This document shows positions 28,109-36,036 of a stretch of DNA of 47,169 nucleotides, piece after piece. The position numbers and the translations under genes are program-made. The notes below the pieces were generated by a model, which was given only the letters and a program-made list of their open reading frames with translations, searched no databases and was not told where the DNA came from. Each line of letters starts with the position of its first letter. The first letter of the stretch is position 1. Source of the DNA: Flavobacteriales bacterium (GTDB taxonomy: Bacteria > Bacteroidota > Bacteroidia > Flavobacteriales_D > Cryomorphaceae); contig SLDS01000091.1 in the NCBI GenBank assembly GCA_007125175.1, positions 1 to 47,169 of the forward strand. The letters are read 5' to 3'.

Positions 28109-30484
28109 TTACAACCAGCTGAGCTTGAGGCTTACCATTGCATTGCGTCCCGGTTCGGGCAGGTTGAGCAGCCTGTAGCGGCTCAGGTGTTGCAGGTAAA
28201 AGGTATCGGCGAGGTTGCGCACCTGAATCTGCAAATCCATGCGAAATCGGCCCCACTGCCGGGAACCCGCGATACCGGCATTGAAGATTTCATAGCCGGG
28301 TGTGGATGGCTCATTTCGGTCGGTGCGGTTTTGGGCGGCAGCTACCACTGCTTCCGCAAAAAGGTAGGTCTCCAAATCCTTCTTTTGCACGAGATGCCAG
28401 GTGACCTCACTGCGCAAGAGTAGGGGAGGGGTGAAGGGCAGAGCAAGGCCATTGTCGAGGTTGATGTTGTAGACGTATTCGCCGCTCGTGGTCACATTCA
28501 GCTTGGGATGCACCTGCCAGTCGAGGGCCAATTCGGCGCCGGTATGCACCGCCCGGGCTTGGGTGTAACGGTAGAGCTGTCCGGCTTCGGGCAGTGGAGA
28601 AAAGGTTGCCGTAGGCCGCAAAAAGATGAAGTTGTCGAAATAGTTCCAGTACGGGGTCAGGGAGAGCGACCAGCTTTCCTGTCGGTAATAGGCCCCCGCA
28701 TCGACCTGCCAGCCGCGCTCGGCTTCAAGCTCTGAGCTCCCCACCTCATGCCTGAAGGTGCCGTGGTGAATTCCATTCATACCGAGCTCGGGAGCGGTAG
28801 GAAAACGAAAACTGCGGCCCAGGTTCAGTTTGAAGTTCCATTCTTCCTGCGGATTCCAACTCAGGCCGGCTGCCGCTGTGGGCACTGAGTAGCTCTGCCT
28901 CACCTCTTCGCCCCTTTGCATCGTGCCGATTATCTCATCCGGACTGGCGTAGATGGGCATGAAGTAAGGTTCCACATCTATCTCGGCATAGTCGTGACGC
29001 AGGCCAAAGCTGATATTGAGCTTATCGCTCGCTCTGTATTCGCTCATCGCGGATAGGCCTGCCTGCAGGGTGCGAAAATCGGCGAGCAGGAATTCGAATC
29101 CCGAACGCTCATTTTCCTGGTATTGGCTGTTGATGCCGATCACAGTTTTCCAGCGCTCATTGTGGCGCAGGGAGTAGCGCGTATTGACAGTAAAGGTGTG
29201 GAGCAGGAGGCCCAGGGCCGTATTACCTTCGGGACTTGGCCCCTGCCCGTGCACATGAGGGAAGGACTCCTCCCTTCGATTGTTGCGTTGATAGCCCGCG
29301 TCTATTTCCAGACGTCCGGGGCCGGTTTTGAGGCGGGCATTCAGGATGGCCTTGAAGTGGTCGATCACCTGCCGCGGAATATCCACATTGCGGTAGCTGC
29401 CATCGTGCACGAGGGCGTAGGAGCGGGGTATACCCACAGCTCCCGGGAATAGCCCGGTTTCCTGGGAGTAATTCGAAAGCGAGAGGCGCAAATTGCCTTG
29501 TGGAAGCACACGCCCGACCTCGGCTGAGAAGTGACGCTCCCTTCCGGCTGTGTTTTTGAGCCTGCGTCCTTCGATGGGCAGCACGAAGCCATTGTAGGTG
29601 AATTCATCGGCGGGCACGCGGTAGTCGCCGTATTCCTGCCAGGTAGCCCTTCCGGCAAAATAGGTGTCACCCGGCCTGCCCGAGAGGTGCACCGAAGTAC
29701 CGATGTGGTCGTTATTGCCTCGAAATACGCCGAGAACACTGCTTTGATAGCTTCCTTTTGGCGCAAGCTGTGGCTCAAGAAGGTTGATAACTCCACCCAT
29801 GGCATCGGAGCCGTAGAGCAAGGAGGCCGCACCTCTGATTATTTCTACGCGATCTACAGCGTAGGGATCGATTTCCAGACCGTGGTCGCTGCCCCACTGT
29901 TGACCTTCCTGGCGCACTCCCCGGTCATTTACCGTGATACGGTTGCCTTGCAAGCCCCTGATCACGGGCTTGGCAATGCCTACACCTGTGGTGATGCTAT
30001 TGAGCCCCGGAAGCTTCTCGATACCTTGGCTAAAGGTGCTGTTGTAATTGCGCTCCAGGTATTCTCGATCCAAAACCTGGGCATTCATCGAGCTTTGCCT
30101 CAGCTCGCCTTCGATGCTTGGGCTCAGAATGACAATCTCTTCGATCTTCAGCGGGCTGGGCTTGAGGTAAATGTGAATCGTTGTGTCATTCGTAAGCTCC
30201 AGGTTGTACAGCTTTTCAAGATAACCCATACGCCTTATTTGCAGGCTGTAGCTTCCCGGCGACATGTGGAGGTGGAGGAGGCCATCCTCTCCAATCATCG
30301 CCCTATTGCCTGTTTCCATGATGAAAATATCGGCGCCGTGAATCGGTTTTTGATCCTCCTCATCAAGTATATAGGCATCGAGGGTGTGGTATAGCGAGGG
30401 TATCTGCGCCTGCAATGTGCAAGACAGCACAAGGCCTAGCACAATGCTAAGCCTTGTCAAAGTGAGATGCTTAAGCCCTATCAA
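28109..30484 (-). CDS. TonB-dependent outer-membrane receptor, zinc-receptor (ZnuD)-like
   Basis: A 791-residue receptor. A signal peptide ends near LQAQIP. A carboxypeptidase-regulatory-like domain occupies about 35-115 (ILDEEDQKPIHGADIFI), the plug about 120-240, and a 22-strand barrel the rest, ending in LKLSWL. The plug has PVIRGLQGNRITVNDRG, SDHGLEIDPYAVDRVEI and RGAASLLYGSDAMGGVINL, a pattern shared with ZnuD-type zinc receptors. A His-containing extracellular segment reads FPHVHGQG. It imports a substrate across the outer membrane, probably a metal; this is inferred, not proven. The start is TTG at 30484, forming a TTGA overlap with the DUF4625 stop; no ATG is available before the signal peptide. 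Confidence 0.88.
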   Translation of the reverse strand: MIGLKHLTLTRLSIVLGLVLSCTLQAQIPSLYHTLDAYILDEEDQKPIHGADIFIMETGNRAMIGEDGLLHLHMSPGSYSLQIRRMGYLEKLYNLELTNDTTIHIYLKPSPLKIEEIVILSPSIEGELRQSSMNAQVLDREYLERNYNSTFSQGIEKLPGLNSITTGVGIAKPVIRGLQGNRITVNDRGVRQEGQQWGSDHGLEIDPYAVDRVEIIRGAASLLYGSDAMGGVINLLEPQLAPKGSYQSSVLGVFRGNNDHIGTSVHLSGRPGDTYFAGRATWQEYGDYRVPADEFTYNGFVLPIEGRRLKNTAGRERHFSAEVGRVLPQGNLRLSLSNYSQETGLFPGAVGIPRSYALVHDGSYRNVDIPRQVIDHFKAILNARLKTGPGRLEIDAGYQRNNRREESFPHVHGQGPSPEGNTALGLLLHTFTVNTRYSLRHNERWKTVIGINSQYQENERSGFEFLLADFRTLQAGLSAMSEYRASDKLNISFGLRHDYAEIDVEPYFMPIYASPDEIIGTMQRGEEVRQSYSVPTAAAGLSWNPQEEWNFKLNLGRSFRFPTAPELGMNGIHHGTFRHEVGSSELEAERGWQVDAGAYYRQESWSLSLTPYWNYFDNFIFLRPTATFSPLPEAGQLYRYTQARAVHTGAELALDWQVHPKLNVTTSGEYVYNINLDNGLALPFTPPLLLRSEVTWHLVQKKDLETYLFAEAVVAAAQNRTDRNEPSTPGYEIFNAGIAGSRQWGRFRMDLQIQVRNLADTFYLQHLSRYRLLNLPEPGRNAMVSLKLSWL

Positions 30485-31320
30485 TCGACTACGCTAATCG
30501 GAAGGTATTTGATCTTTGAATTGTTTCTCCAATCGTGAGCGACTATTTTGATTTCCGCCTCGCCTGGGCCGACGAATGCCGGTATGTTGTATTTATGCGA
30601 AAAGTTGGCATGGTCTCCCTGGTCTTCAGGAAAATCTACCCTTGCCACGCTTAGCTCTATACCCGTCGGGCTGATAAAAATCAGGTCATAGCCACCGGTT
30701 CCGAGATCCACATCATCGGTGATTTCTCCTTCTATGAGCAGGGGGGCATTCAGTGAAACCTGAGCACCTTCTGTGGGTTGATGCAGTATGACTTCCGGAG
30801 CTTCTGTGTCGGCGGTATCGCGTACTACGAGGTCGAAGAATATGGGTACGGCTTCTTGCCCGGCCTCATCAATGGCCATGATACCGAGGTGGTACAGCCC
30901 AGGGCGCACGTCATCAGGCGGGGTGAAAGATCGATGTACCACCGCCTCCCTTCCTTCCAACTCAATGATCTCGATCAGGCTCCACACGGTGCTCTTGTGT
31001 CCATGGCAATCAAAGTTGTGATGGAGGTCGATCTTGGCACTCCCGAGAGCCACATCATCGGTAAAGCGCATGGTGATTTCCAGTGTGCCGCCCACCTCTA
31101 TCGGTAGAACAAGATCGCTTTGTGCTTCACATATTTCCGCTGATGTCAATTCTGGAATGGTTTCCACAATGTGGATTGCTGGTGGTGTAAGATCATCGTT
31201 ATGATCCTTGTCGCAGCCTACCAGAAAAAAGAGCACAAAAGCCGTAACCCAAAATCCGCTCGGTAGGTAGAGATGGGCAGGCACTGAAAATCCTTTTTTT
31301 AATTTATTTCTGTCAAGCAT
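30481..31320 (-). CDS. DUF4625 lipoprotein
   Basis: A 279-residue lipoprotein with lipobox FLVGC. It consists of two immunoglobulin-like beta domains (about 45-145 and 160-279). The first contains the His/Cys-rich DLHHNFDCHGHKS, a plausible metal-binding cluster typical of the DUF4625 family of Bacteroidota. Family members often stand beside TonB receptors and are thought to help in metal handling; that link is inference. The ATG at 31320 is preceded by an AGGAG ribosome-binding-like sequence and is preferred over a TTG seven codons upstream. The stop overlaps the receptor's start, so the two are translationally coupled. Confidence 0.82.
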   Translation of the reverse strand: MLDRNKLKKGFSVPAHLYLPSGFWVTAFVLFFLVGCDKDHNDDLTPPAIHIVETIPELTSAEICEAQSDLVLPIEVGGTLEITMRFTDDVALGSAKIDLHHNFDCHGHKSTVWSLIEIIELEGREAVVHRSFTPPDDVRPGLYHLGIMAIDEAGQEAVPIFFDLVVRDTADTEAPEVILHQPTEGAQVSLNAPLLIEGEITDDVDLGTGGYDLIFISPTGIELSVARVDFPEDQGDHANFSHKYNIPAFVGPGEAEIKIVAHDWRNNSKIKYLPISVVD

Positions 31321-31346
31321 CTTCTCCTGACGCTTTGTCAATTTTT

Positions 31347-32279
31347 CTACTTGGTGAATACCCGGCCGTAGCGAAATGCCCCTGCCTCAAGGGCAATAAC
31401 ATAGGAGCCGCTTGCATAGGCGCTCATGTCAATGGGCACGAGGTTTTCACCCTGGCTTACTTGTCTCATTTCGCTATGCAGCATTCTGCCGTTAATATCA
31501 AATACCCTGAAAAACATCTCGGTACTCTCGAAGCTTTCGAAACGAATGTTCAAATGATCCCTCACAGGCACAGGGAATAGTTCTACACCGGCTGCACTGA
31601 TTAGATCACTTCCACTGCTCAATGCTCCTGCGCCGGCCATGACCGGGTAAATGGCAAAATAAGTGCTTATCGGTGTGAAGTTTTGGGTCATGAAATCCCT
31701 CCAAGCCATGGTGCTGTGGCTGTGCCAGCGTATCACATTCCTTCCAAAAACGGCATCGGAGGAAGGACGACTGCCATCTGGCCCCATCAACAAGCAGAGG
31801 GTGTCGAGGTGGGGATCGTGGCTGTAATCGCCGAGGTCGAGGGTAACGAAAAACTCATCCTCCACAGAAGCGGGGCTGTCAAAAGTCACCATCACGGGTT
31901 CCATGGAGTGTGTACTCGCATCACCAATGGTGAATGATTTGGTGCGCAAAAGATTGTCGGGCAAGCCACCGGAGGCGACATCATATACCCGCATGAAAGC
32001 ATTCGCAGAGGAGGAGGCACTTCCGCCTACATAGGCGATCACACCCACTACCTCACCTTCGCCTTGTATTTCGTATTTCTCGCCAAATTCTTCGTCTCCA
32101 TAGGCGTTGTGACCAATCAGATAACCCCAAAGCGGTATGCCTTGCTGACTTTGGCCCCAATATCCCGGAAACTCCGTGGCATCCTCGGGTGCAATGTGCT
32201 CCAAGACATGGGTGTCATCTTGGGCTTGAACCGCCAAAGAAATGCCGATAAAAAGCAGTGAATAGTAAAGTGTCTTCAT
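31347..32279 (-). CDS. Secreted protein with T9SS type A sorting domain
   Basis: A 310-residue exported protein with a signal peptide ending SLAVQAQ. The central part (about 20-220) looks like a beta-sandwich with a His-rich patch (VIRWHSHSTMAW) and THVLEHIAPEDATEF near the start. The C-terminal 80 residues form a T9SS sorting domain (VELFPVPVRDHLNIRF through GSYVIALEAGAFRYGRVFTK). It is the first gene of the metal-type operon, 26 bp before the DUF4625 gene. It probably becomes attached to the cell surface and may capture the substrate for the receptor; that role is inferred from position. The frame is open 55 codons further upstream, but that part covers the promoter and palindrome. Confidence 0.82.
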   Translation of the reverse strand: MKTLYYSLLFIGISLAVQAQDDTHVLEHIAPEDATEFPGYWGQSQQGIPLWGYLIGHNAYGDEEFGEKYEIQGEGEVVGVIAYVGGSASSSANAFMRVYDVASGGLPDNLLRTKSFTIGDASTHSMEPVMVTFDSPASVEDEFFVTLDLGDYSHDPHLDTLCLLMGPDGSRPSSDAVFGRNVIRWHSHSTMAWRDFMTQNFTPISTYFAIYPVMAGAGALSSGSDLISAAGVELFPVPVRDHLNIRFESFESTEMFFRVFDINGRMLHSEMRQVSQGENLVPIDMSAYASGSYVIALEAGAFRYGRVFTK

Positions 32280-32302
32280 GTCTCTTCCTTTTAAATTCAA
32301 AG

Positions 32303-32331
32303 CAAAGGTAGCAATTCTTTCGTTAATGCAA
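32303..32331 (-). promoter_or_regulatory. Promoter of the T9SS/DUF4625/TonB/two-component operon
   Basis: On the minus strand TACCTTTG (32303-32310) matches TAnnTTTG, and TTG (32329-32331) lies 18 bp upstream of it. The predicted leader is about 17-20 nt before the ATG at 32279. The -33 box falls within a 15 bp palindrome. Confidence 0.6.
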
Positions 32332-32341
32332 CAAAGTTGCA
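32327..32341. promoter_or_regulatory. Palindromic operator TGCAAC-AAA-GTTGCA
   Basis: A perfect inverted repeat with 6 bp arms and a 3 bp centre. It covers the -33 element of the operon promoter, the classic place for a repressor site. Its size and form would fit a dimeric Fur/Zur-family or similar regulator, in line with the metal-uptake context. The regulator is not encoded in this window unless the two-component system uses it. Confidence 0.5.
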
Positions 32342-32552
32342 AGAAATATTTTCGCTTCTGGATTTGCTTTGGAGGAGATGCTCGTAAGTGTTGATAATAC
32401 TGACGATTGTATAGGATTTGAGCTGGTGATGCTCTCGACTTCATAAGGGTGCTTTCTAAGGCTGGGGCATGGGCCTCACAGCTCAGTGCTTACGGGTCTC
32501 TTTAATCCATTTCTTTTTGCCGACGACCCGCACGAAAAGGACAGAATATCAT

Positions 32553-34568
32553 TTATTTGCCATCGAGCATCTTTTGCATGGCAAAGAGTTCATCTCTTAG
32601 ACGGGCGGCTTCCATAAAGTCCTGTTCGCGTGCTGCTTTTTGCATTTTGGCACGAACCACCTCTATTCCTTGCTTGAGCTGGTTCTCGTTCATGTAATTC
32701 ACCACGGGATCGGCTGCTATCTGCATGCCATCAGGCTCCACATAGGCTTTTGATGCCTTATCGCTTCGGTTGCGGCCCTGCCCCATGCTCACAGCGGCGC
32801 CGCGCTTGATCTGCCTGGGTATGATGCCGTGCTCATCGTTATAGGCTTGCTGTTTCACACGCCGTCTCTCCGTCTCTTCGATGGTTTCGCGCATGCTTTC
32901 GGTGATGCTATCGGCATACATGATGACCATTCCGTTTACATTGCGCGCAGCTCTTCCCACCGTTTGCACCAGCGAGCGCCCACTGCGCAGAAAACCTTCC
33001 TTGTCAGCGTCTAGAATGGCTACAAGTGATACCTCAGGCAGATCGAGCCCCTCGCGCAGCAAGTTCACCCCGATCAGCACATCGTACAGCCCCTCACGCA
33101 GTTGGGCGATTATCTCCACGCGGTCGAGGGTGTCTACATCGCTGTGTATATAGCGGCACTTCACGCCGTTTTTGTCCATAAAGGCTTGCAGCTCTTCGGC
33201 CATGCGCTTGGTAAGGGTCGTGACCAGTACCCGCTCATTTCTCGACGCACGAAGATTGATTTCATGGAGGAGGTCATCGATCTGATTTTGGCTGGGGCGC
33301 ACTTCAATCAGGGGATCGAGCAGACCTGTAGGGCGGATGAGTTGCTCCACGATCACGCCACCACTTTGCTCCAATTCGTAGTCGGCGGGTGTGGCACTTA
33401 CGTAAATAGCTTGATTGATAAGCGATTCAAACTCTTCAAACTTCAAGGGTCGGTTGTCGAGGGCAGCGGGAAGTCTGAAGCCATAATCGACCAGGTTTAC
33501 CTTTCTGGAGCGGTCGCCGGCATACATGGCCCTCACCTGTGGTATGGTCACGTGGCTCTCATCTACCACGAATAGAAAATCGTCAGGAAAGTAATCGAAA
33601 AGGCAGAAGGGCCTCTCGCCAGCTTGCCTTCGGTCGAAGTAACGCGAGTAATTTTCGATGCCTGAGCAGTAGCCCAGTTCGCGCATCATCTCAAGGTCGT
33701 AAGTGGTTCTTTCCTCCAGACGCTTGGCTTCCAAGTGACGACCTTGCTCGCCAAACCATTCCACGCGCTCCACCATGTCCTGCTGAATCTCCCAGATGGC
33801 ATTGTTGAGGGTTTCTTTGCTGGTCACAAAGAGGTTGGCAGGATAAATATTGATTTGCTCGTACTCTTCAAGTTCTTCGCCGCTTTCGGCATCAAAGGCG
33901 CAGATGCGCTCAATCTCATCGCCGAAAAACTCAATGCGAAGACAATAGTCGGTATATGCCAAGGCGATGTCGACCACATCGCCCTTCACACGAAATTTTC
34001 CCCGCTCAAGTTGGTGATCGTTTCTCGAATAGAGGCTGGCCACCAGCAGGTGCAGAAAAGAATTGCGCGAAGCGATTTGCCCTTTGGAGATGGGGATCAC
34101 ACTTTTGTGAAATTCACTGGGATTGCCAATACCGTAAATGCAGGAAACCGAGGCAACAACAAGTACATCGCGGCGGCCGCTGAGCAGTGCACTTGTGGCA
34201 CTCAGGCGCAGCTTTTCAATCTCATCATTGATGCTCAGATCCTTTTCGATATAGGTATTGCTCGAAGGGATAAAAGCCTCAGGCTGGTAGTAATCGTAGT
34301 AGGAAACAAAATATTCAACCTTGTTTTCCGGAAAAAACTGCTTAAACTCGCTGTACAATTGGGCGGCCAGCGTCTTGTTATGCGAAAGTACCAATGTGGG
34401 CTTATTGAGTTGAGCCACCACATTGGCCACGGTAAAGGTCTTACCTGAACCTGTTACTCCGAGTAGGGTTTGCGCTTTATCGCCTGCAACAATACGGTCC
34501 ACCAGCTGTTTTATCGCTGATGGTTGATCTCCGGTTGGGGTATATTCAGAAGTGAGTTTGAACTCCAT
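32553..34568 (-). CDS. uvrB: Excinuclease ABC subunit B
   Basis: A 671-residue helicase-like subunit that locates and verifies DNA damage in nucleotide excision repair with UvrA and UvrC. The Walker A is GVTGSGKTFT (about 40-49), and the damage-probing beta-hairpin lies in YYDYYQPEAFIPSSNTYIEK. Further motifs are DESHVTIPQ, the helicase motif VGRAARNVNG, and a C-terminal UVR motif (VRAKMQKAAREQDFMEAARL) that contacts UvrC. The length is typical. A TAGTTTTG element lies 10 bp before the ATG. No other uvr gene is nearby. Confidence 0.97.
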   Translation of the reverse strand: MEFKLTSEYTPTGDQPSAIKQLVDRIVAGDKAQTLLGVTGSGKTFTVANVVAQLNKPTLVLSHNKTLAAQLYSEFKQFFPENKVEYFVSYYDYYQPEAFIPSSNTYIEKDLSINDEIEKLRLSATSALLSGRRDVLVVASVSCIYGIGNPSEFHKSVIPISKGQIASRNSFLHLLVASLYSRNDHQLERGKFRVKGDVVDIALAYTDYCLRIEFFGDEIERICAFDAESGEELEEYEQINIYPANLFVTSKETLNNAIWEIQQDMVERVEWFGEQGRHLEAKRLEERTTYDLEMMRELGYCSGIENYSRYFDRRQAGERPFCLFDYFPDDFLFVVDESHVTIPQVRAMYAGDRSRKVNLVDYGFRLPAALDNRPLKFEEFESLINQAIYVSATPADYELEQSGGVIVEQLIRPTGLLDPLIEVRPSQNQIDDLLHEINLRASRNERVLVTTLTKRMAEELQAFMDKNGVKCRYIHSDVDTLDRVEIIAQLREGLYDVLIGVNLLREGLDLPEVSLVAILDADKEGFLRSGRSLVQTVGRAARNVNGMVIMYADSITESMRETIEETERRRVKQQAYNDEHGIIPRQIKRGAAVSMGQGRNRSDKASKAYVEPDGMQIAADPVVNYMNENQLKQGIEVVRAKMQKAAREQDFMEAARLRDELFAMQKMLDGK

Positions 34569-34578
34569 AAGGTGCTTG

Positions 34579-34586
34579 CAAAACTA
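34579..34586 (-). promoter_or_regulatory. Candidate -7 box (TAGTTTTG) of uvrB
   Basis: A match to TAnnTTTG on the minus strand ending 10 bp before the uvrB ATG, which implies a leader of only a few bases. No TTG is seen at 17-18 bp, so confidence is limited. Confidence 0.35.
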
Positions 34587-34621
34587 CGACAAAACCAACT
34601 CAGAATTGACCTTCTTTCCTC

Positions 34622-34807
34622 ATGAACGCACGCAATGACATGATGTTTATCAAGAAAATTTTACACTACCTCGACCCGAGATCCTTGTTTAAAAAAGGAG
34701 AGGAGAATTTCAATCTCAGGATGATGCACGGCATTAACCGCATCTCGATTTTTATGTTTCTTTTTTGCCTTATCGTTTTGCTTTACCGCTTCTTCCTTCG
34801 GGGCTGA
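34622..34807 (+). CDS. Small membrane protein, DUF6728-like
   Basis: A 61-residue protein with one membrane segment at about 41-58 (ISIFMFLFCLIVLLYRFF) and a basic N-terminal half. The MMHGINRISIFMFL segment resembles the DUF6728 family of small Bacteroidota membrane proteins. Its function is unknown. It is divergent from uvrB with a 53 bp gap. The start could also be the ATG at codon 7 or 8 (MMFIKK). Confidence 0.65.
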   Translation: MNARNDMMFIKKILHYLDPRSLFKKGEENFNLRMMHGINRISIFMFLFCLIVLLYRFFLRG

Positions 34808-34882
34808 GTTCTCAACGTATCTGTATGGAGAAAAAAATCTCCGGGCCTTGAGCTCTAAGGCCCTGTAGATTTCCTTTGCCAT

Positions 34883-35179
34883 ATGATTCATCGATTTGTC
34901 AATCTGAGCTTTAAGCCTGAGTCAAAAGAATTGGTTGAGCAGCTTTTTGCCGAGGTTTCTCCCAAAGTCAGGGGCTTTAATGGCTGCGAATACCTCGATA
35001 TTTTTTTCGATCCAAAGGGACGTGGGCGGGTAATCACCTACAGCCTCTGGGATAGTACAGATCATCTCGAAGAATACCGCAACAGCGAGCTTTTCAAGGC
35101 TTTTTGGGACGAATTGAAGCTTCACTTTGCCAAGCCTGCTGAGGCTTATTCTCTCCATCGGATACATCACTTGCCCTGA
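34883..35179 (+). CDS. Antibiotic biosynthesis monooxygenase (ABM) domain protein
   Basis: A 98-residue protein with the ferredoxin-like ABM fold: beta strand MIHRFVNLSFKPE, helix ELVEQLFAEV, then GCEYLDIFFD, RVITYSLWDSTDHLEEYRNS and a final helix FKAFWDELKLHF. Members include quinol and polyketide monooxygenases and haem-degrading enzymes, as well as many small proteins of unknown role. The W.s..hl..Y pattern supports the family, but not a substrate. It stands alone between the small membrane protein and gldF. Confidence 0.8.
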   Translation: MIHRFVNLSFKPESKELVEQLFAEVSPKVRGFNGCEYLDIFFDPKGRGRVITYSLWDSTDHLEEYRNSELFKAFWDELKLHFAKPAEAYSLHRIHHLP

Positions 35180-35263
35180 GCTGCTACGAAGCCTTGATTT
35201 TTTTCAGTTCCGAAGCAGGTAAAAGGCCTCCGCTAAGCCATGCTGCCAAGATTTAACATTTCG

Positions 35264-35271
35264 TACCTTTG
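35264..35271 (+). promoter_or_regulatory. Candidate promoter of gldF (CTG-18-TACCTTTG)
   Basis: TACCTTTG matches TAnnTTTG, with CTG at 35243-35245 exactly 18 bp upstream. It lies 30 bp before the gldF ATG at 35302. Confidence 0.5.
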
Positions 35272-35301
35272 TGCGCTACGACGTAAACAGAAGCATTGCC
35301 A

Positions 35302-36036
35302 ATGTGGGCATTGATCAAGAAAGAAATTAGAAGTTTTCTGAGCTCGGTAATCGCCTACGTGGTGATTGCAGTTTTTTTGCTCCTCACCGGTTTGTTCATG
35401 TGGGGATTTCCCGGGAGCCTCAATGTGCTCGATCAGGGCTACGCCGTGCTCGACACCCTTTTTTACGTCGCACCATGGGTGTTCATGTTTTTGGTGCCGG
35501 CTGTTACCATGCGTTCTTTCTCAGAAGAAAAGCGCACGGGAACCATCGAATTGCTATTTACGCGACCCCTGAGCGACCTGCAAATCATATTCAGCAAATA
35601 CATTGGCGCGGTTGTGCTGGTTTTGTTATCCATCCTGCCTACCTTGTTCTACTTCTATTCAGTGTATGTGTTGGCAAGCCCTATTGGCAATGTGGATATA
35701 GGTGGAACCATCGGCTCTTATCTCGGGCTTTTTTTCCTGGCGGCGGGTTTCGCTTCGGTAGGAATTTTCTCATCAGCCATTAGCGACAATCAGGTCGTAG
35801 CCTTTATCCTGGCTTTGTTTCTGTGCTTTTTTTGCTACAGCGGTCTGGATCAGATAGCTTCTTTTGAGCTCTTTGGGGCTCTTGATCGCTTTGTGCAAAA
35901 ATTGAGCATAGCTGAGCACTATGATTCCATGAGCCGCGGTGTGATCGATACCCGTGACGTGGTCTACTTTCTGAGTTTGTCCGGCATCTTTGTCGTGCTT
36001 ACCAAGACGGTATTGCAAAGCCGGAGGTGGAGATGA
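35302..36036 (+). CDS. gldF: Gliding motility ABC transporter permease GldF
   Basis: A 244-residue integral membrane protein with about six membrane segments. It starts MWALIKKEIRSFLSSVIAYV, the usual GldF beginning, and contains the ABC-2 permease loop FSEEKRTGTIELLFTRPLSD. In Flavobacterium johnsoniae GldF, GldG and the ATPase GldA form a transporter needed for gliding; gldA is generally encoded elsewhere, as here. The ATG at 35302 is preferred to a TTG two codons upstream. The stop overlaps the gldG start (ATGA). Confidence 0.94.
   Translation: MWALIKKEIRSFLSSVIAYVVIAVFLLLTGLFMWGFPGSLNVLDQGYAVLDTLFYVAPWVFMFLVPAVTMRSFSEEKRTGTIELLFTRPLSDLQIIFSKYIGAVVLVLLSILPTLFYFYSVYVLASPIGNVDIGGTIGSYLGLFFLAAGFASVGIFSSAISDNQVVAFILALFLCFFCYSGLDQIASFELFGALDRFVQKLSIAEHYDSMSRGVIDTRDVVYFLSLSGIFVVLTKTVLQSRRWR

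Noticed and set aside
29531-30394. 287-codon open frame on the plus strand
   Set aside because: Antisense to the TonB-dependent receptor's plug region; no signature.
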